Source: an uncultured Acidobacteriia bacterium (GTDB lineage: Bacteria > Acidobacteriota > Terriglobia > Bryobacterales > Bryobacteraceae). Taken from it: a DNA stretch of 64,000 nucleotides. A model generated the notes under the pieces. It was not told the DNA's origin and did not search any database. It worked only from the letters and a program-made list of their open reading frames with translations. Numbering within the stretch: position 1 is the stretch's first letter; each line of letters opens with the position of its first letter. The stretch covers positions 124,001-188,000 of the forward strand of contig CAIVPR010000044.1 in NCBI GenBank assembly GCA_903907865.1, read 5' to 3'. Below are positions 9,136 through 18,977 of the stretch, in pieces. A program made the position numbers and the translations under genes.

Positions 9136-11982
9136 ATGAAACAACGCCTTCTCCGCATTTCTCCGCTGTTCCTTTTGGCTGCGTCGATTCTTTCCGCGCA
9201 GACCCAGGCAATCAACGGCACCATCCGCGGCCGCGTCACAGACCCCGCCGGAGCCCCGGTTCCCAAGGCCACCGTCGACGTCTCCAGTACCGACACCGGC
9301 TTTGCCCGATCCTTCGAAACGCCCGACGACGGCTACTTCTCCTTCCCCAACCTCCCGCTGGGCACATGGGTCGTCACCGTCAAGAAGGAAGGCTTCGAGA
9401 CCCTCAGGGCCACCGGGATCGCCCTCAACGCCGGAACCCAGGCGGAAATCAACGCCCGGCTGGTCGTCGGCCAAGTCAGCACGTCGGTCGAGGTCACCGG
9501 CGGCACCCCGGTCTTAGAGCCCACAAAGCTCGAAACCGGCCGCACCATCTCCCATGAAGAGGTCGACAACCTCCCGCTCACCTCGCGCAACCCCTACAAT
9601 TTCATCATCTTCCAGCCCGGCGTCAGCGGCCACCCCAACGCCGAACTCGGCATCCCCCGCACCATCAACACCAACGGCCTGCTCGACCGCATCAACTACC
9701 AGATGGACGGCATGGTGAACACCGAGAGCGACCGCTACGGCCTCCGCCTCTTCCCCATCTCCGACATCTACGTCCGCGAAGTCCAGACCGTCTCCAACAG
9801 CTACGCGCCCGAATTCGGCGGAACCTCCGGCAACATCTTCAACGTCATCACCAACTCCGGCTCCAACAACCCGCACGCCGAGTTCTACTACATCGGACGC
9901 CCGGTGGACGCCAACGCCCGTCCCACCCTGCTCGCGCTCAGCCAGCCCAAGCCCAACCTCACGCTGAAAGACTTCGCGGCCAACGGCTCCGGTGCCATCA
10001 TCAAGGACAAGCTCTTCATCTTCGGCGGCTACGAGCACCTCGACCGCGGCCTCCCCAGCCCCAACACCATCGACCCGACGCAAGCGGCTCAGATCGGCCT
10101 CGATTCCAAGCTGCTCGCCACCGCCCCGTCCGTCCAGCACGCCCAGTTCCTCAACTTCCGCGCCGACTGGATCATCAACTCCAAGCACCAAGTCTTCGTC
10201 CGCTACAACTACTTCCGCAACGAGTACCCTTTCAACACCGCCGTCGGCGGCAAGAACGCGCTCGACGTGGCTGCCGATTTCCGCGACCGCGCCCACATCG
10301 CCGGCGCGCAGTTGCTCTCCACCTTCACCCCCAACCTGCTCAACGAACTGCGCTTCTCCGAGCCCTACCGGAACGAGGCGCACATCGCAGATCCCATCAC
10401 CGCCACCGGCGTCCAGATCGTGGTCACCGGCGTCGCGACCTTCAACGGCTCCAGCGCCATCGGCGACCACTTCGCCGAGAAGATCCCCAGTGTGAGCGAC
10501 AACCTGACTTGGATTCGCGGCGGCCACACCGTCAAAGCGGGCTACGGCTTCCAGGCGATCAACGACAACCAGGTCGGCAACGTTTACAGCCGCTATACCT
10601 TTGCCGATATCGCCTCGTACTTGGCCGCAAAGAATGGCACCAATCCGAAGTCGTACAGCACCTATGCGACCGTGCTCGGCACCCCCGGCACGCACTACAA
10701 GTCGCTGTTCCAAGACTTCTTCATCCAGGATTCGTGGAAAATCCGCCCCAATCTGACGCTGAACTACGGTGTCCGCTACGACCGTTTCGCCGGGCCTCCC
10801 GGAGCATCGAATGCGCCCTTTGCGTGGACCCAGCACTTCCGGACTCCGAATGGCGACTTCGCGCCCCGCGTCGGCATCGCATGGTCGCTGGACAGCAAGA
10901 CCGTCGTCCGTGCCAACATTGGCATGTTCTACGAGGCCCCTCCGACCAACCTCTGGTACAACGCCTTGATCAACGACGGCTCCACCCGGTCCTTCGTCGC
11001 CAGCCTGCAACCGGCATCAGCAGGTTCCCCGGCTTTCCCGAACGTGCTGGCCGTTATCGCGGGCGCGGCCCCGGTTACCCCGGCCATCACCACGGTGACG
11101 CCGAACTTCAAGAACGCCTACACCATCAACGGCAACTTCCAGATCGAGCGCCAACTGGGCAAGAGCGACAGCTTGACGGCCGGTTTCGTCCACACCGGCG
11201 CGCGCAACCAAGGCTACCTGCGCAACCTCAACCTGACCAATCCGACCGGCTATCTGGCCGACGGCCGCCCGATCTTCTCCACCTCGGTCTCATCCCGCGT
11301 CTACCCGCAGTTCGGCAACATCACCTTGCAGGACATCGGGGCCGTGGCCGACTACGAGGCACTGGTGACCCACTTCAAGCACCAGTTCGCGCAGGGCTAC
11401 ACCTCGAGCGTTTCCTACACCTGGTCGCACTCGATCAGCGACGCGCCAGACGCCAACAGCTTCGAGCAGAACGTCGCCATCGAGGATCCAACCAACCGCC
11501 GCCGCGACCGTGGCAACTCGGCCTCCAACCGGCCCTCGGCTCTCACCGCGAGCGTCTACATCGAGCCGCAGTTCAAGCCCACGAGCACGTTCCTTCGCCA
11601 CCTCGTGAACGACAACCAGTTGACGTTCCTGGCAAACCTTTCCTCGGGTGACCAGTACAACTTCACGTCGAACCGGAACCTGAACAACGATACGCTGGGC
11701 GCCAACCGTCCGCTCTTCTTTGCTCGCAACCTGGGCCGCGGAAAGAACGTGTACCAGTTCGATTCCCGCTACACCCGCACCTTGTTCACGTGGCATGAAC
11801 ACCTGAAGCCGAAGTTCTTCGCCGAGGTGAACAACATCTTCAACCACAAGAACATCACCTCGTACAACAGCACGTTGGCGGTGGATTCGACCGGTGCGGC
11901 AACGATTCCCTCCATCGTGCAACCGGCTTCAACGGTCCTGGAAAGCCGGATCGTGCAGCTCGGACTCCGGGTGGACTGGTAG
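9136..11982 (+). CDS. TonB-dependent receptor, Oar-like, with carboxypeptidase-regulatory N-terminal domain
   Basis: Signal peptide; INGTIRGRVTDPAGAPVPKATVDVSSTDTG; plug and beta-barrel-like repeats; aromatic/W C-terminus. Confidence 0.9.
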   Translation: MKQRLLRISPLFLLAASILSAQTQAINGTIRGRVTDPAGAPVPKATVDVSSTDTGFARSFETPDDGYFSFPNLPLGTWVVTVKKEGFETLRATGIALNAGTQAEINARLVVGQVSTSVEVTGGTPVLEPTKLETGRTISHEEVDNLPLTSRNPYNFIIFQPGVSGHPNAELGIPRTINTNGLLDRINYQMDGMVNTESDRYGLRLFPISDIYVREVQTVSNSYAPEFGGTSGNIFNVITNSGSNNPHAEFYYIGRPVDANARPTLLALSQPKPNLTLKDFAANGSGAIIKDKLFIFGGYEHLDRGLPSPNTIDPTQAAQIGLDSKLLATAPSVQHAQFLNFRADWIINSKHQVFVRYNYFRNEYPFNTAVGGKNALDVAADFRDRAHIAGAQLLSTFTPNLLNELRFSEPYRNEAHIADPITATGVQIVVTGVATFNGSSAIGDHFAEKIPSVSDNLTWIRGGHTVKAGYGFQAINDNQVGNVYSRYTFADIASYLAAKNGTNPKSYSTYATVLGTPGTHYKSLFQDFFIQDSWKIRPNLTLNYGVRYDRFAGPPGASNAPFAWTQHFRTPNGDFAPRVGIAWSLDSKTVVRANIGMFYEAPPTNLWYNALINDGSTRSFVASLQPASAGSPAFPNVLAVIAGAAPVTPAITTVTPNFKNAYTINGNFQIERQLGKSDSLTAGFVHTGARNQGYLRNLNLTNPTGYLADGRPIFSTSVSSRVYPQFGNITLQDIGAVADYEALVTHFKHQFAQGYTSSVSYTWSHSISDAPDANSFEQNVAIEDPTNRRRDRGNSASNRPSALTASVYIEPQFKPTSTFLRHLVNDNQLTFLANLSSGDQYNFTSNRNLNNDTLGANRPLFFARNLGRGKNVYQFDSRYTRTLFTWHEHLKPKFFAEVNNIFNHKNITSYNSTLAVDSTGAATIPSIVQPASTVLESRIVQLGLRVDW

Positions 11983-13431
11983 TTGGCAGCACTTTTTCCA
12001 GCACCTGTCTACGCCGAAACGGTCCTTTCGCATAACTTCCGCGATGCGCAGCGCTTCTTCCTGGAGGCGCTGCTGGACCTCCACGCAGCCCACACGCTGA
12101 TGCTGGCGCGCCAAGGCATTATTCCCGAGGCATCTGCCAGGATCTGCCTCGACGCGCTGGCCTCGCTGGACCGGGACGAACTAAGGCACGCCGTGTATGA
12201 CGGAAGGTATGAAGACCTCTTCTTCCACATCGAATCGCGCCTTGAGGAGCTGGGCGGCCCGGAAACCGGTCGCATGCATACCGCCCGCAGCCGGAACGAC
12301 ATCTGCATCGCGCTCTACCGGATGCGGGCCCGTGCCGAGGCCCTCGAAATCGTCAAGGCCGTATCCGCGTTGCGCGGTGTCCTGCTGGGCCTTGCCCGGG
12401 AGCACGACGCGGCGCTGATGCCCGCCTACACCCACACGCAACCCGCTCAGCCCACCACGCTCGGCCACTACCTGATGGCCTACGTCGAGGTGCTTGGACG
12501 CGACGAAACCCGGCTCCAGGCCGCCTTCGCCACCATCAACCGCTGCCCCCTCGGTGCCTGCGCCATCACGACGACCGGATTCCCGATTGACCGCGAGTAC
12601 ATCGCCGCCCTGCTCGCCTTCGAGGGCCTGCAACTCAACTCCTACGGTGCCATTGCCGCCACCGACTACCTTACAGAACTCGCCGGGGCTGTCGCGACCA
12701 CCATGGCGAACCTCGGCAAATTCGTGCAGGATCTCCTGCTCTGGTGCAATCCGACGCTCGGCTTCCTGCGACTCACCGACGCCTGGGTGCAGATTTCCAG
12801 CATCATGCCCCAGAAGCGGAACCCCGTGCCTCTCGAACACACCCGCATCCTTGCCAGCCGCGCGCTGGCTGAAGCGCAGGGGGTGTTCACCTGCGTCCAC
12901 AACACTCCGTTTGGCGATATCAACGATTCCGAAGACGACATACAGCCCCTCGTCTTCACCATGACGGCCAACGCGCAAAGGGCCCTGAAACTGCTGGCGG
13001 GTGTGCTCGCCGACGCCGAGTTCCAGACCTCGCGCATGGCGGAGCTCGCCGCGGCGGATTTCCTAACAGTTACGGAACTGGCGGACACCCTGGTCCGGGA
13101 AGAGGGCATCAGCTTCCGCGAGGCCCACCACTTGGTGTCGGCAGCTGTGAAGTCCCTTGGAGGCCGGTATTCCGTGGACGGTATGGCCGCCGCGACCGAA
13201 GACCTTGCCGAGTCGGTGCTTGGCCGCCGTCTGGCCGTTTCCCGAAATCGGTTGGCCCACGCGCTGGACCCGCTGAACTTCGTGAACATCCGCACCGTCT
13301 CCGGGGGCCCCGGAGCGCTCGACTCTGCGCTCCAAGAAGCAGAGTCCGAGGCCGCAAAGACGCTGGATTGGATTGCTGCGAAGTCCTCGATCCTCGCGAA
13401 CTACCCGGCACAGCTATCGGACGTCCGTTAA
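11983..13431 (+). CDS. Argininosuccinate lyase / fumarase superfamily protein
   Basis: HTARSRNDICIALYRM, TQPAQPTTLGHYL, SSIMPQKRNPVPLEHTR signature. TTG start directly after the upstream stop. Confidence 0.75.
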   Translation: MAALFPAPVYAETVLSHNFRDAQRFFLEALLDLHAAHTLMLARQGIIPEASARICLDALASLDRDELRHAVYDGRYEDLFFHIESRLEELGGPETGRMHTARSRNDICIALYRMRARAEALEIVKAVSALRGVLLGLAREHDAALMPAYTHTQPAQPTTLGHYLMAYVEVLGRDETRLQAAFATINRCPLGACAITTTGFPIDREYIAALLAFEGLQLNSYGAIAATDYLTELAGAVATTMANLGKFVQDLLLWCNPTLGFLRLTDAWVQISSIMPQKRNPVPLEHTRILASRALAEAQGVFTCVHNTPFGDINDSEDDIQPLVFTMTANAQRALKLLAGVLADAEFQTSRMAELAAADFLTVTELADTLVREEGISFREAHHLVSAAVKSLGGRYSVDGMAAATEDLAESVLGRRLAVSRNRLAHALDPLNFVNIRTVSGGPGALDSALQEAESEAAKTLDWIAAKSSILANYPAQLSDVR

Positions 13432-13492
13432 GCGCGTCGAAAGAAATTGGAACTTTCGAGCGTCATTGTTCGGAAGGTGCCATAGGACCTCC

Positions 13493-14428
13493 ATGAGAAC
13501 TCAGACTCTACTACTAGCAATCACAGCCATTGCCGCACACGCCCAGGCTCCCGCCAAGCTGGAGTTCGACGTGGCAACCGTAAAGCCCGCCGCGCCCATG
13601 ATCAACGGCATGATTCGTGTCAGGATGGGGGGAGGTCCAGGCAGCTCCGACCCCGGTCGTCTCAACTATGAGAACGTCAACCTGAAGGCCATCCTGACCA
13701 AGGCCTACGACGTCAAGTCGTACCAAATCAACGGACCGGCATGGCTCGATTCCGAACGGTACGACATCACCGCCAAGGTGCCAACCGGAACGACGAAGGA
13801 GCAGTTTGCCGTCATGCTCCAGAATCTGCTCGCCGACCGCTTGAAGTTGACCCTGCACCGGGAAACGAAGGACTTGCCCGCCTATGCGCTCGTCGTTGGC
13901 AAGGGTGGATCGAAGTTGAAGGAATCCGTCCCGGTCGCCCCCGCCGCTGAACCGACACCACCCCAAGGACCACCGCCACAAATCAACACGCCCCGCCAGA
14001 TGGGACGCGACGGCTTTCCGGTCATGCCGGGAGGAATGGGACGCGGCGCTGTGTCCATGATGATGATGCCCGGCCGCGCTAAGCTGACCGCAAACGGCGG
14101 CAGCATCACCCGCTTGGCCGAAATGCTGGAACAGCAATTGGACCGCGCCGTTGTCGACGAGACCGGACTCAAGGGCAACTATGACTTCACACTCACCTTC
14201 GAGCCCGATCCCAGCCGCAGCATGGGAGTCATGGGTGCCATGCCAGCCGGTATCGGGCGGGCAATGATGGCGGGCGGTGGCGGCGGGGACCACCAACCCG
14301 ACGCGGAACCGGCGGCAAATCTATTCACAGCCGTTCAGGAGCAACTCGGCCTCAAACTGGATTCGCGCAAGATGCCCATCGAGCTATTGGTGATCGACCA
14401 CCTCGAAAAAACGCCCATCGAGAACTAG
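13493..14428 (+). CDS. TIGR03435-type Acidobacteria-expanded secreted protein
   Basis: MRTQTLLLAITAIAAHAQ signal; LEFDVATVKPA, DETGLKGNYDFTLTFEPD, LGLKLDSRKMPIELLVIDHLEKTP. Confidence 0.85.
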   Translation: MRTQTLLLAITAIAAHAQAPAKLEFDVATVKPAAPMINGMIRVRMGGGPGSSDPGRLNYENVNLKAILTKAYDVKSYQINGPAWLDSERYDITAKVPTGTTKEQFAVMLQNLLADRLKLTLHRETKDLPAYALVVGKGGSKLKESVPVAPAAEPTPPQGPPPQINTPRQMGRDGFPVMPGGMGRGAVSMMMMPGRAKLTANGGSITRLAEMLEQQLDRAVVDETGLKGNYDFTLTFEPDPSRSMGVMGAMPAGIGRAMMAGGGGGDHQPDAEPAANLFTAVQEQLGLKLDSRKMPIELLVIDHLEKTPIEN

Positions 14429-14471
14429 AGCAGTCAGCATTGCTGCTGCGCCGGACTATCAGCACCTGTTA

Positions 14472-14501
14472 CCGAGCCGCGACCGCCAGGGAGTGTTTCC
14501 C
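14472..14501 (+). repeat. Single REP-like element
   Basis: CCGAGCCGCGACCGCCAGGGAGTGTTTCCC, same core as 37149 and 57441. Confidence 0.75.
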
Positions 14502-14528
14502 TCATCTGATCGACACCGCCACCCGCCG

Positions 14529-14891
14529 TCATTTCTTTTCCGCAGCCGGTTCCGCTGGCTGCGGCGGCGACTGGATCTTCACCGCCAACATATTCATCCG
14601 AGCATCCCGTTCAGCCTCTGCCGTAACCTTGTCCCCATCCTCGAAGGCCTTGGACGCCACCGTCTTCCCGTCCTTCACGAACTTGGTGTCCTTCGTGATA
14701 TACATGCGCATGGTGTCGCCGGTAGGCAACTGGATCTCAACGAACTTCTTCGACGCCGTCTTGAACACCCCGTCGAAGGTGGCCACGGCGTTCAACGGCA
14801 CGTCGGATAGCCCGCCGCCCGGCGGCACCCGCTGCCGACGCGGCTGTTGCAGGAGGGTCAGGGCAAGGACGAGGGTCGAGAAGTAGGCCAT
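14529..14891 (-). CDS. Secreted hypothetical protein
   Basis: Short ORF with hydrophobic N-terminus; overlaps 3' end of upstream gene. Confidence 0.55.
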   Translation of the reverse strand: MAYFSTLVLALTLLQQPRRQRVPPGGGLSDVPLNAVATFDGVFKTASKKFVEIQLPTGDTMRMYITKDTKFVKDGKTVASKAFEDGDKVTAEAERDARMNMLAVKIQSPPQPAEPAAEKK

Positions 14892-15736
14892 ACCCCATTT
14901 TCGCTCTTGTCCCCGTCCTGCGTCTCGAATTCAACGGTTGTCTGCACATCGGCCTTGCGGAATCCCTTGTTTGCCGCCGTGAACGCGATGGTCCGGGCAT
15001 ACAGGAACAGCACGCGGAGCTTCATTTCGCCCCCGCACGAAACCGGAAACCACACATCCTTGTCGAATCGCTGGTAGGTCACCTTCGAGCCGATCTGGCT
15101 GACGTTGGTGCCCAGCAGCGCCTGCACAGCCAGCGGAATCTTGCAATCCCAATGGCTGCTGACCATCACCGGCTGGAATTCCGTCTTCTCCACCAGCACC
15201 TCGCCCGACCAGCACTGGCCCGAATCCTTGCGCTTCTGGCTGAACGAGATCTTGTAGACGTCGTATTCCCGGAATCGCTCCTCGCCGTCGAACTTGTAGC
15301 GAAACCGGCCCGCGTCGTCGGAATTCGGACCGGGGTACCACTGGACGAATTGCCCGAACCCGCTCTTGCGCCAGAGGATCTCCTTGCCCACTGAATCCGT
15401 CAGCGCCCCGTCGATATCGGGCTTGCCGTGCTCGAACCGCGCCTCCGTATAGGGAATGATCTTCTTGCCGTCGACCACCTTGCCCGAAAGCTCCACCATC
15501 TTCCTCGAAGCGCCCTTCGGTCCCGGCACCACCACGTATTGCCGACTCTCCTCGCGCGCCACCTTGCCATTAGCCCGCTTCAAGCGCACAAAGACGTCCA
15601 TGTCGTAGACATACGCCTTCCGCGCCTCCTGCGCCCGACGCTGGTTTTCGGCCGCCCGCCGCACGATCTCGTCCGCCGACGGCGGCCCCGCAGCCCAAAG
15701 CCTGACCGTAACCGCCGCCAGCACAAGCCATCTCAC
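14858..15736 (-). CDS. Secreted hypothetical protein
   Basis: Signal-peptide-like N-terminus MRWLVLAAVTVRLWAAG; coherent with neighbouring minus-strand genes. Confidence 0.65.
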   Translation of the reverse strand: MRWLVLAAVTVRLWAAGPPSADEIVRRAAENQRRAQEARKAYVYDMDVFVRLKRANGKVAREESRQYVVVPGPKGASRKMVELSGKVVDGKKIIPYTEARFEHGKPDIDGALTDSVGKEILWRKSGFGQFVQWYPGPNSDDAGRFRYKFDGEERFREYDVYKISFSQKRKDSGQCWSGEVLVEKTEFQPVMVSSHWDCKIPLAVQALLGTNVSQIGSKVTYQRFDKDVWFPVSCGGEMKLRVLFLYARTIAFTAANKGFRKADVQTTVEFETQDGDKSENGVWPTSRPSSLP

Positions 15737-15738
15737 CG

Positions 15739-16320
15739 CTAGTTCTCCTCGTCGTCCTTCTTAGCCTTTTCCTTGTCCAGATCCTTCTGAGCCTTCTGGA
15801 CGTCCTTCATGTTCTTCAAGTCCGGGATGCCGAGGTTGCCGCCCAACTTTCCAAGGTCGCTGGCATTCAACGTGCCATTGATATAGACTACCGTCGCCTC
15901 CTTGGGCTCCGCGCTGACGATCGCGATCCCCCCGATCTTGCTCCCGTCCCGCGGCAGGGTCCAGATCTCCGACGTCTCCTTCTTTTCATGGACATCCACA
16001 ATCTTGCTCCACTTGTGTTGTTTCAAGTAGTTGCGGAGTGGCTCCAGGTCACCCTCGTTATACTGGCCCTCCTTGTCGAACTCCCAAGAACGGATGTAGA
16101 CACCCTGGAGGCCCTCCACCAGCGACTTGATGTCGTCGCTCTTCCCCCCCTTGTCCAAGCCACCCAGCAGCCCCGACGCCATCTTCAACATGTCGCCATC
16201 GAGCGTGATGTTGCTCCTACTGCTCGAGTTGGTGCCCAATTTATCCAGTTGGCTGAAGTCGAACGTGTCTTGCGCCGCCATCGGCATGGCCAGCGCCGCG
16301 ATTAGAATCAAACTCTTCAT
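15739..16320 (-). CDS. DUF4252-like secreted protein
   Basis: Start MKSLILIAALAMPMAAQD; SLVEGLQGVYIRSWEFDKEG; next to sigma/anti-sigma genes as often seen. Confidence 0.65.
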   Translation of the reverse strand: MKSLILIAALAMPMAAQDTFDFSQLDKLGTNSSSRSNITLDGDMLKMASGLLGGLDKGGKSDDIKSLVEGLQGVYIRSWEFDKEGQYNEGDLEPLRNYLKQHKWSKIVDVHEKKETSEIWTLPRDGSKIGGIAIVSAEPKEATVVYINGTLNASDLGKLGGNLGIPDLKNMKDVQKAQKDLDKEKAKKDDEEN

Positions 16321-16649
16321 AGTGCATTCCTCTGTCTCTTTTGAATCATTTCCCGTGTCTGTTGCAGCTTGATCCGGGCCACCGAAAGCGCCAGCATCAA
16401 TTCCCGTTTGGCGAGGAGCGCCTTCTCGTCCTGCCGACGCCGGTATTCCATGACGCCGGACGGCACCGCGGCCGCGAACAACAATCCAGCCGCAATCGCC
16501 CAGGCCAGCGGCCGTCGCCACACCGGCATCCGTACCACCTTGAACGGCTGGGCGGACCCCGCCATCGCGATCACCCGCTCCGCGAAACCCTCCGGAGCCG
16601 GCTCCCGCCGCAACGCTCCCCGCAAATCGTCCTCGAAACTCATGCCCAC
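16317..16649 (-). CDS. Putative membrane anti-sigma factor
   Basis: Single TM segment; overlaps ECF sigma gene downstream of it on the minus strand. Confidence 0.55.
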   Translation of the reverse strand: MGMSFEDDLRGALRREPAPEGFAERVIAMAGSAQPFKVVRMPVWRRPLAWAIAAGLLFAAAVPSGVMEYRRRQDEKALLAKRELMLALSVARIKLQQTREMIQKRQRNAL

Positions 16650-17143
16650 CCTTCCACTACCCGCAATCCCTTTTCAATCTTGCCCCGCAACGCCGTCAAC
16701 GACCGGTGCAGAAGGCTCTTCACCGTGGCCACCGGCATCTCCAACATTTCCGCGATCTCCATCGGGCTCAAATCTTCCTGGTACCGCAACACGACGATCA
16801 TCCGCGCCTTGTCCGGCAGCGCGTCCACCAACTTCCGCAGCCGCTGGTTCAGGAAAAGGTCCGGCTGCCCCGACCGGTCCGCGGGTTCCGGAGCCCGGTC
16901 CAGCCCCGCCACCGGGCGGTATTTCCGCTTCCGCAGTTCGTCGATGGCCCTGTGGCTGGTCGTGCGCCGCAACCACCAAACGGCATGCTGCGGCGTCTCG
17001 ATCTGGTCGAGTTGCCTGTAAAACTGGAGGAACACGTCCTGCGCCAATTCCTCCGCCACGGCCCGGTCCCTCAGCACCCGCAACGCGAGGCTGAACACCA
17101 TCGACTGGTTGTCCCGTACCACCTGTGCGAACTCAAGCCCCAC
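16640..17143 (-). CDS. RNA polymerase ECF sigma factor
   Basis: LAQDVFLQFYRQLDQIETPQHAVWWLRRTTSHRAIDELRKRK (region 2) and LSPMEIAEMLEMPVATVKSLLHRSLTALR (region 4). Confidence 0.9.
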   Translation of the reverse strand: MGLEFAQVVRDNQSMVFSLALRVLRDRAVAEELAQDVFLQFYRQLDQIETPQHAVWWLRRTTSHRAIDELRKRKYRPVAGLDRAPEPADRSGQPDLFLNQRLRKLVDALPDKARMIVVLRYQEDLSPMEIAEMLEMPVATVKSLLHRSLTALRGKIEKGLRVVEGWA

Positions 17144-17180
17144 ATTGGATAGTACGGGGCAACCCGTCCCGGGAATGCAA

Positions 17181-17210
17181 GGAAACTTTTATCGCCGCGG
17201 GTTATATAAT
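17181..17210 (+). promoter_or_regulatory. Candidate promoter of the 17220 gene
   Basis: TATAAT at 17205-17210, GGAAACTT at 17181 upstream. Confidence 0.4.
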
Positions 17211-17219
17211 GGCCGTACC

Positions 17220-17843
17220 ATGAAACGACTCATCGCAATTGGATTGCTCTCGCTGGCCGCCCTGGCGCCGCTGGCCGCCCAGGCCCCCAAGGGCTGGAAG
17301 CAGCGCGTCGACCGCAGTACCTCCGCCACCGACCCCGACGGCGCGGGCGACATCAAGTTCGTCACAATGGGCTCCGGCTTCCACGCGACCAACCCCCAGG
17401 CCGCTGTGTACTGGAATCCTGCCAACACCGCCTCCGGCTCGTACACCCTGAAGGGGACGTTCGTGCTCCAGAAGCCGAGCGGCCACGCCAACTACTACGG
17501 CCTCGTCTTCGGCGGCAGCGACCTCGAAGGCTCGCAGCAGAACTACCTCTATTTCCTCGTGGCCCAAAACGGCACCTGGCTTATCAAGAAGCGTGACGGC
17601 GACGCGACGACCTCCAACGTCGTTGGCCGCACCCCGAACGACGCCGTCAAGAAGCCCGACGAAAGCGGCAAGTCGACCAACGCCTTGGAAGTGCGGGTCG
17701 GAGCGGACAAGGTCGATTTCGTGATCAACGGCACCGTGGTGCACTCCACCCCGAAGGCCGGGTTGAAGACGGACGGGATCGCGGGCATCCGCGTGAACCA
17801 CCTGCTCGAAGTGCACATCGACGGATTCGGCGTCAGCAAGTAG
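17220..17843 (+). CDS. Secreted hypothetical protein (DUF1080-like fold suspected)
   Basis: MKRLIAIGLLSLAALAPLAAQ signal peptide. Confidence 0.6.
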   Translation: MKRLIAIGLLSLAALAPLAAQAPKGWKQRVDRSTSATDPDGAGDIKFVTMGSGFHATNPQAAVYWNPANTASGSYTLKGTFVLQKPSGHANYYGLVFGGSDLEGSQQNYLYFLVAQNGTWLIKKRDGDATTSNVVGRTPNDAVKKPDESGKSTNALEVRVGADKVDFVINGTVVHSTPKAGLKTDGIAGIRVNHLLEVHIDGFGVSK

Positions 17844-17868
17844 CCTGGACGAGCGCGGGACCGGTATC

Positions 17869-18975
17869 ATGATTGCAATGGCCCGGACCGCGCTCGATCA
17901 CATCGACATCCAAGGGTTCAAGAGCATCGCCGACGCCAAAGTGGAGTTACGCCCGGTCAATTTGCTGATCGGGGCGAATGGGTCGGGGAAGTCGAATTTC
18001 CTTGAGGTCTTCGAATTCTTGAACGAGATTCGGCAAGGACGGCTGCAGCGCTATGTTGCGGGCGGAGCAGACCGCGTTCTGCATTTCGGCTTCAAGACGA
18101 CCAAGGCGATTCAACTTCAGCTCGACTTCGGCTCCACGTTGGCCTACACGCTCGAATTGGTAGGGAATAGCTCCAATCAGCTATTCCCCGGGGACCAAGT
18201 CATCTACTCCAACGGTCTCTTGATATCAAAGATCTTCACCGTCGGGGGACATAACCGCGAGGCTGCAATCAGTGACTTCAGTCTGCCAAACCACCCTTCG
18301 GTTTCCACACTGCAGAAGTGGCTTGCGAGCATCCACAGGTACAAGTTCAACGATTCAGGATCGGGTTCCAAGCTCGGTCGACAAGCCAACATCGACGACA
18401 ACCGTCTCCTCACCCCCGACGGCTCCAACTTGGCCCCCTGCCTGTACTACCTTCAGGAACGCCAACCCGAGGCATACGCCCAAGTAGTCCGGACCGTCCG
18501 CCTCGCCGCTCCATTCTTCTCCAATTTCCAACTAGCTCCCCTCGAACTCAAACCCGACACCATCAAGCTGGAGTGGACCCACAAGGAATCCTCAGAGTAT
18601 TTTGACGTGGCATCGCTCTCCGACGGCACCCTCCGCTTCATCGCCCTCGCGACCCTCCTGCTCCAACCACCCGCCCGGCATCCCGCCATCATCCTCTTGG
18701 ACGAGCCGGAACTGGGCCTCCACCCCTACGCCATCGGGCTCCTCGCCGCCATGATCAAACAAGCCGCGGTCGACACCCAGGTCGTCGTCGCAACCCAGTC
18801 CCCGACGCTACTCGACCACTTCGAGCCGGATGACGTCCTAGTCGCGGACCGGATCGAAGGCGCGACCCGCTTTCGGCGCTTGAACTCGACCGACCTCGCC
18901 TCGTGGCTGGAAGACTATTCCCTCAGCGAACTCTGGCACATGAACGAATTGGGGGGCGGGCCGATCCGGGCCTGA
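17869..18975 (+). CDS. AAA/ABC-type ATPase (AAA_21/AAA_15-like)
   Basis: Walker A LLIGANGSGKSNFLEVF, LSDGTLRFIALATLLLQP signature, Walker B IILLDEPELGLHP. Confidence 0.85.
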   Translation: MIAMARTALDHIDIQGFKSIADAKVELRPVNLLIGANGSGKSNFLEVFEFLNEIRQGRLQRYVAGGADRVLHFGFKTTKAIQLQLDFGSTLAYTLELVGNSSNQLFPGDQVIYSNGLLISKIFTVGGHNREAAISDFSLPNHPSVSTLQKWLASIHRYKFNDSGSGSKLGRQANIDDNRLLTPDGSNLAPCLYYLQERQPEAYAQVVRTVRLAAPFFSNFQLAPLELKPDTIKLEWTHKESSEYFDVASLSDGTLRFIALATLLLQPPARHPAIILLDEPELGLHPYAIGLLAAMIKQAAVDTQVVVATQSPTLLDHFEPDDVLVADRIEGATRFRRLNSTDLASWLEDYSLSELWHMNELGGGPIRA

Positions 18976-18977
18976 TC

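Noticed and set aside
9514-11010. 498-aa minus-strand ORF opposite the TonB receptor
   Set aside because: Val/Gly/Asp-rich antisense artefact of codon bias.
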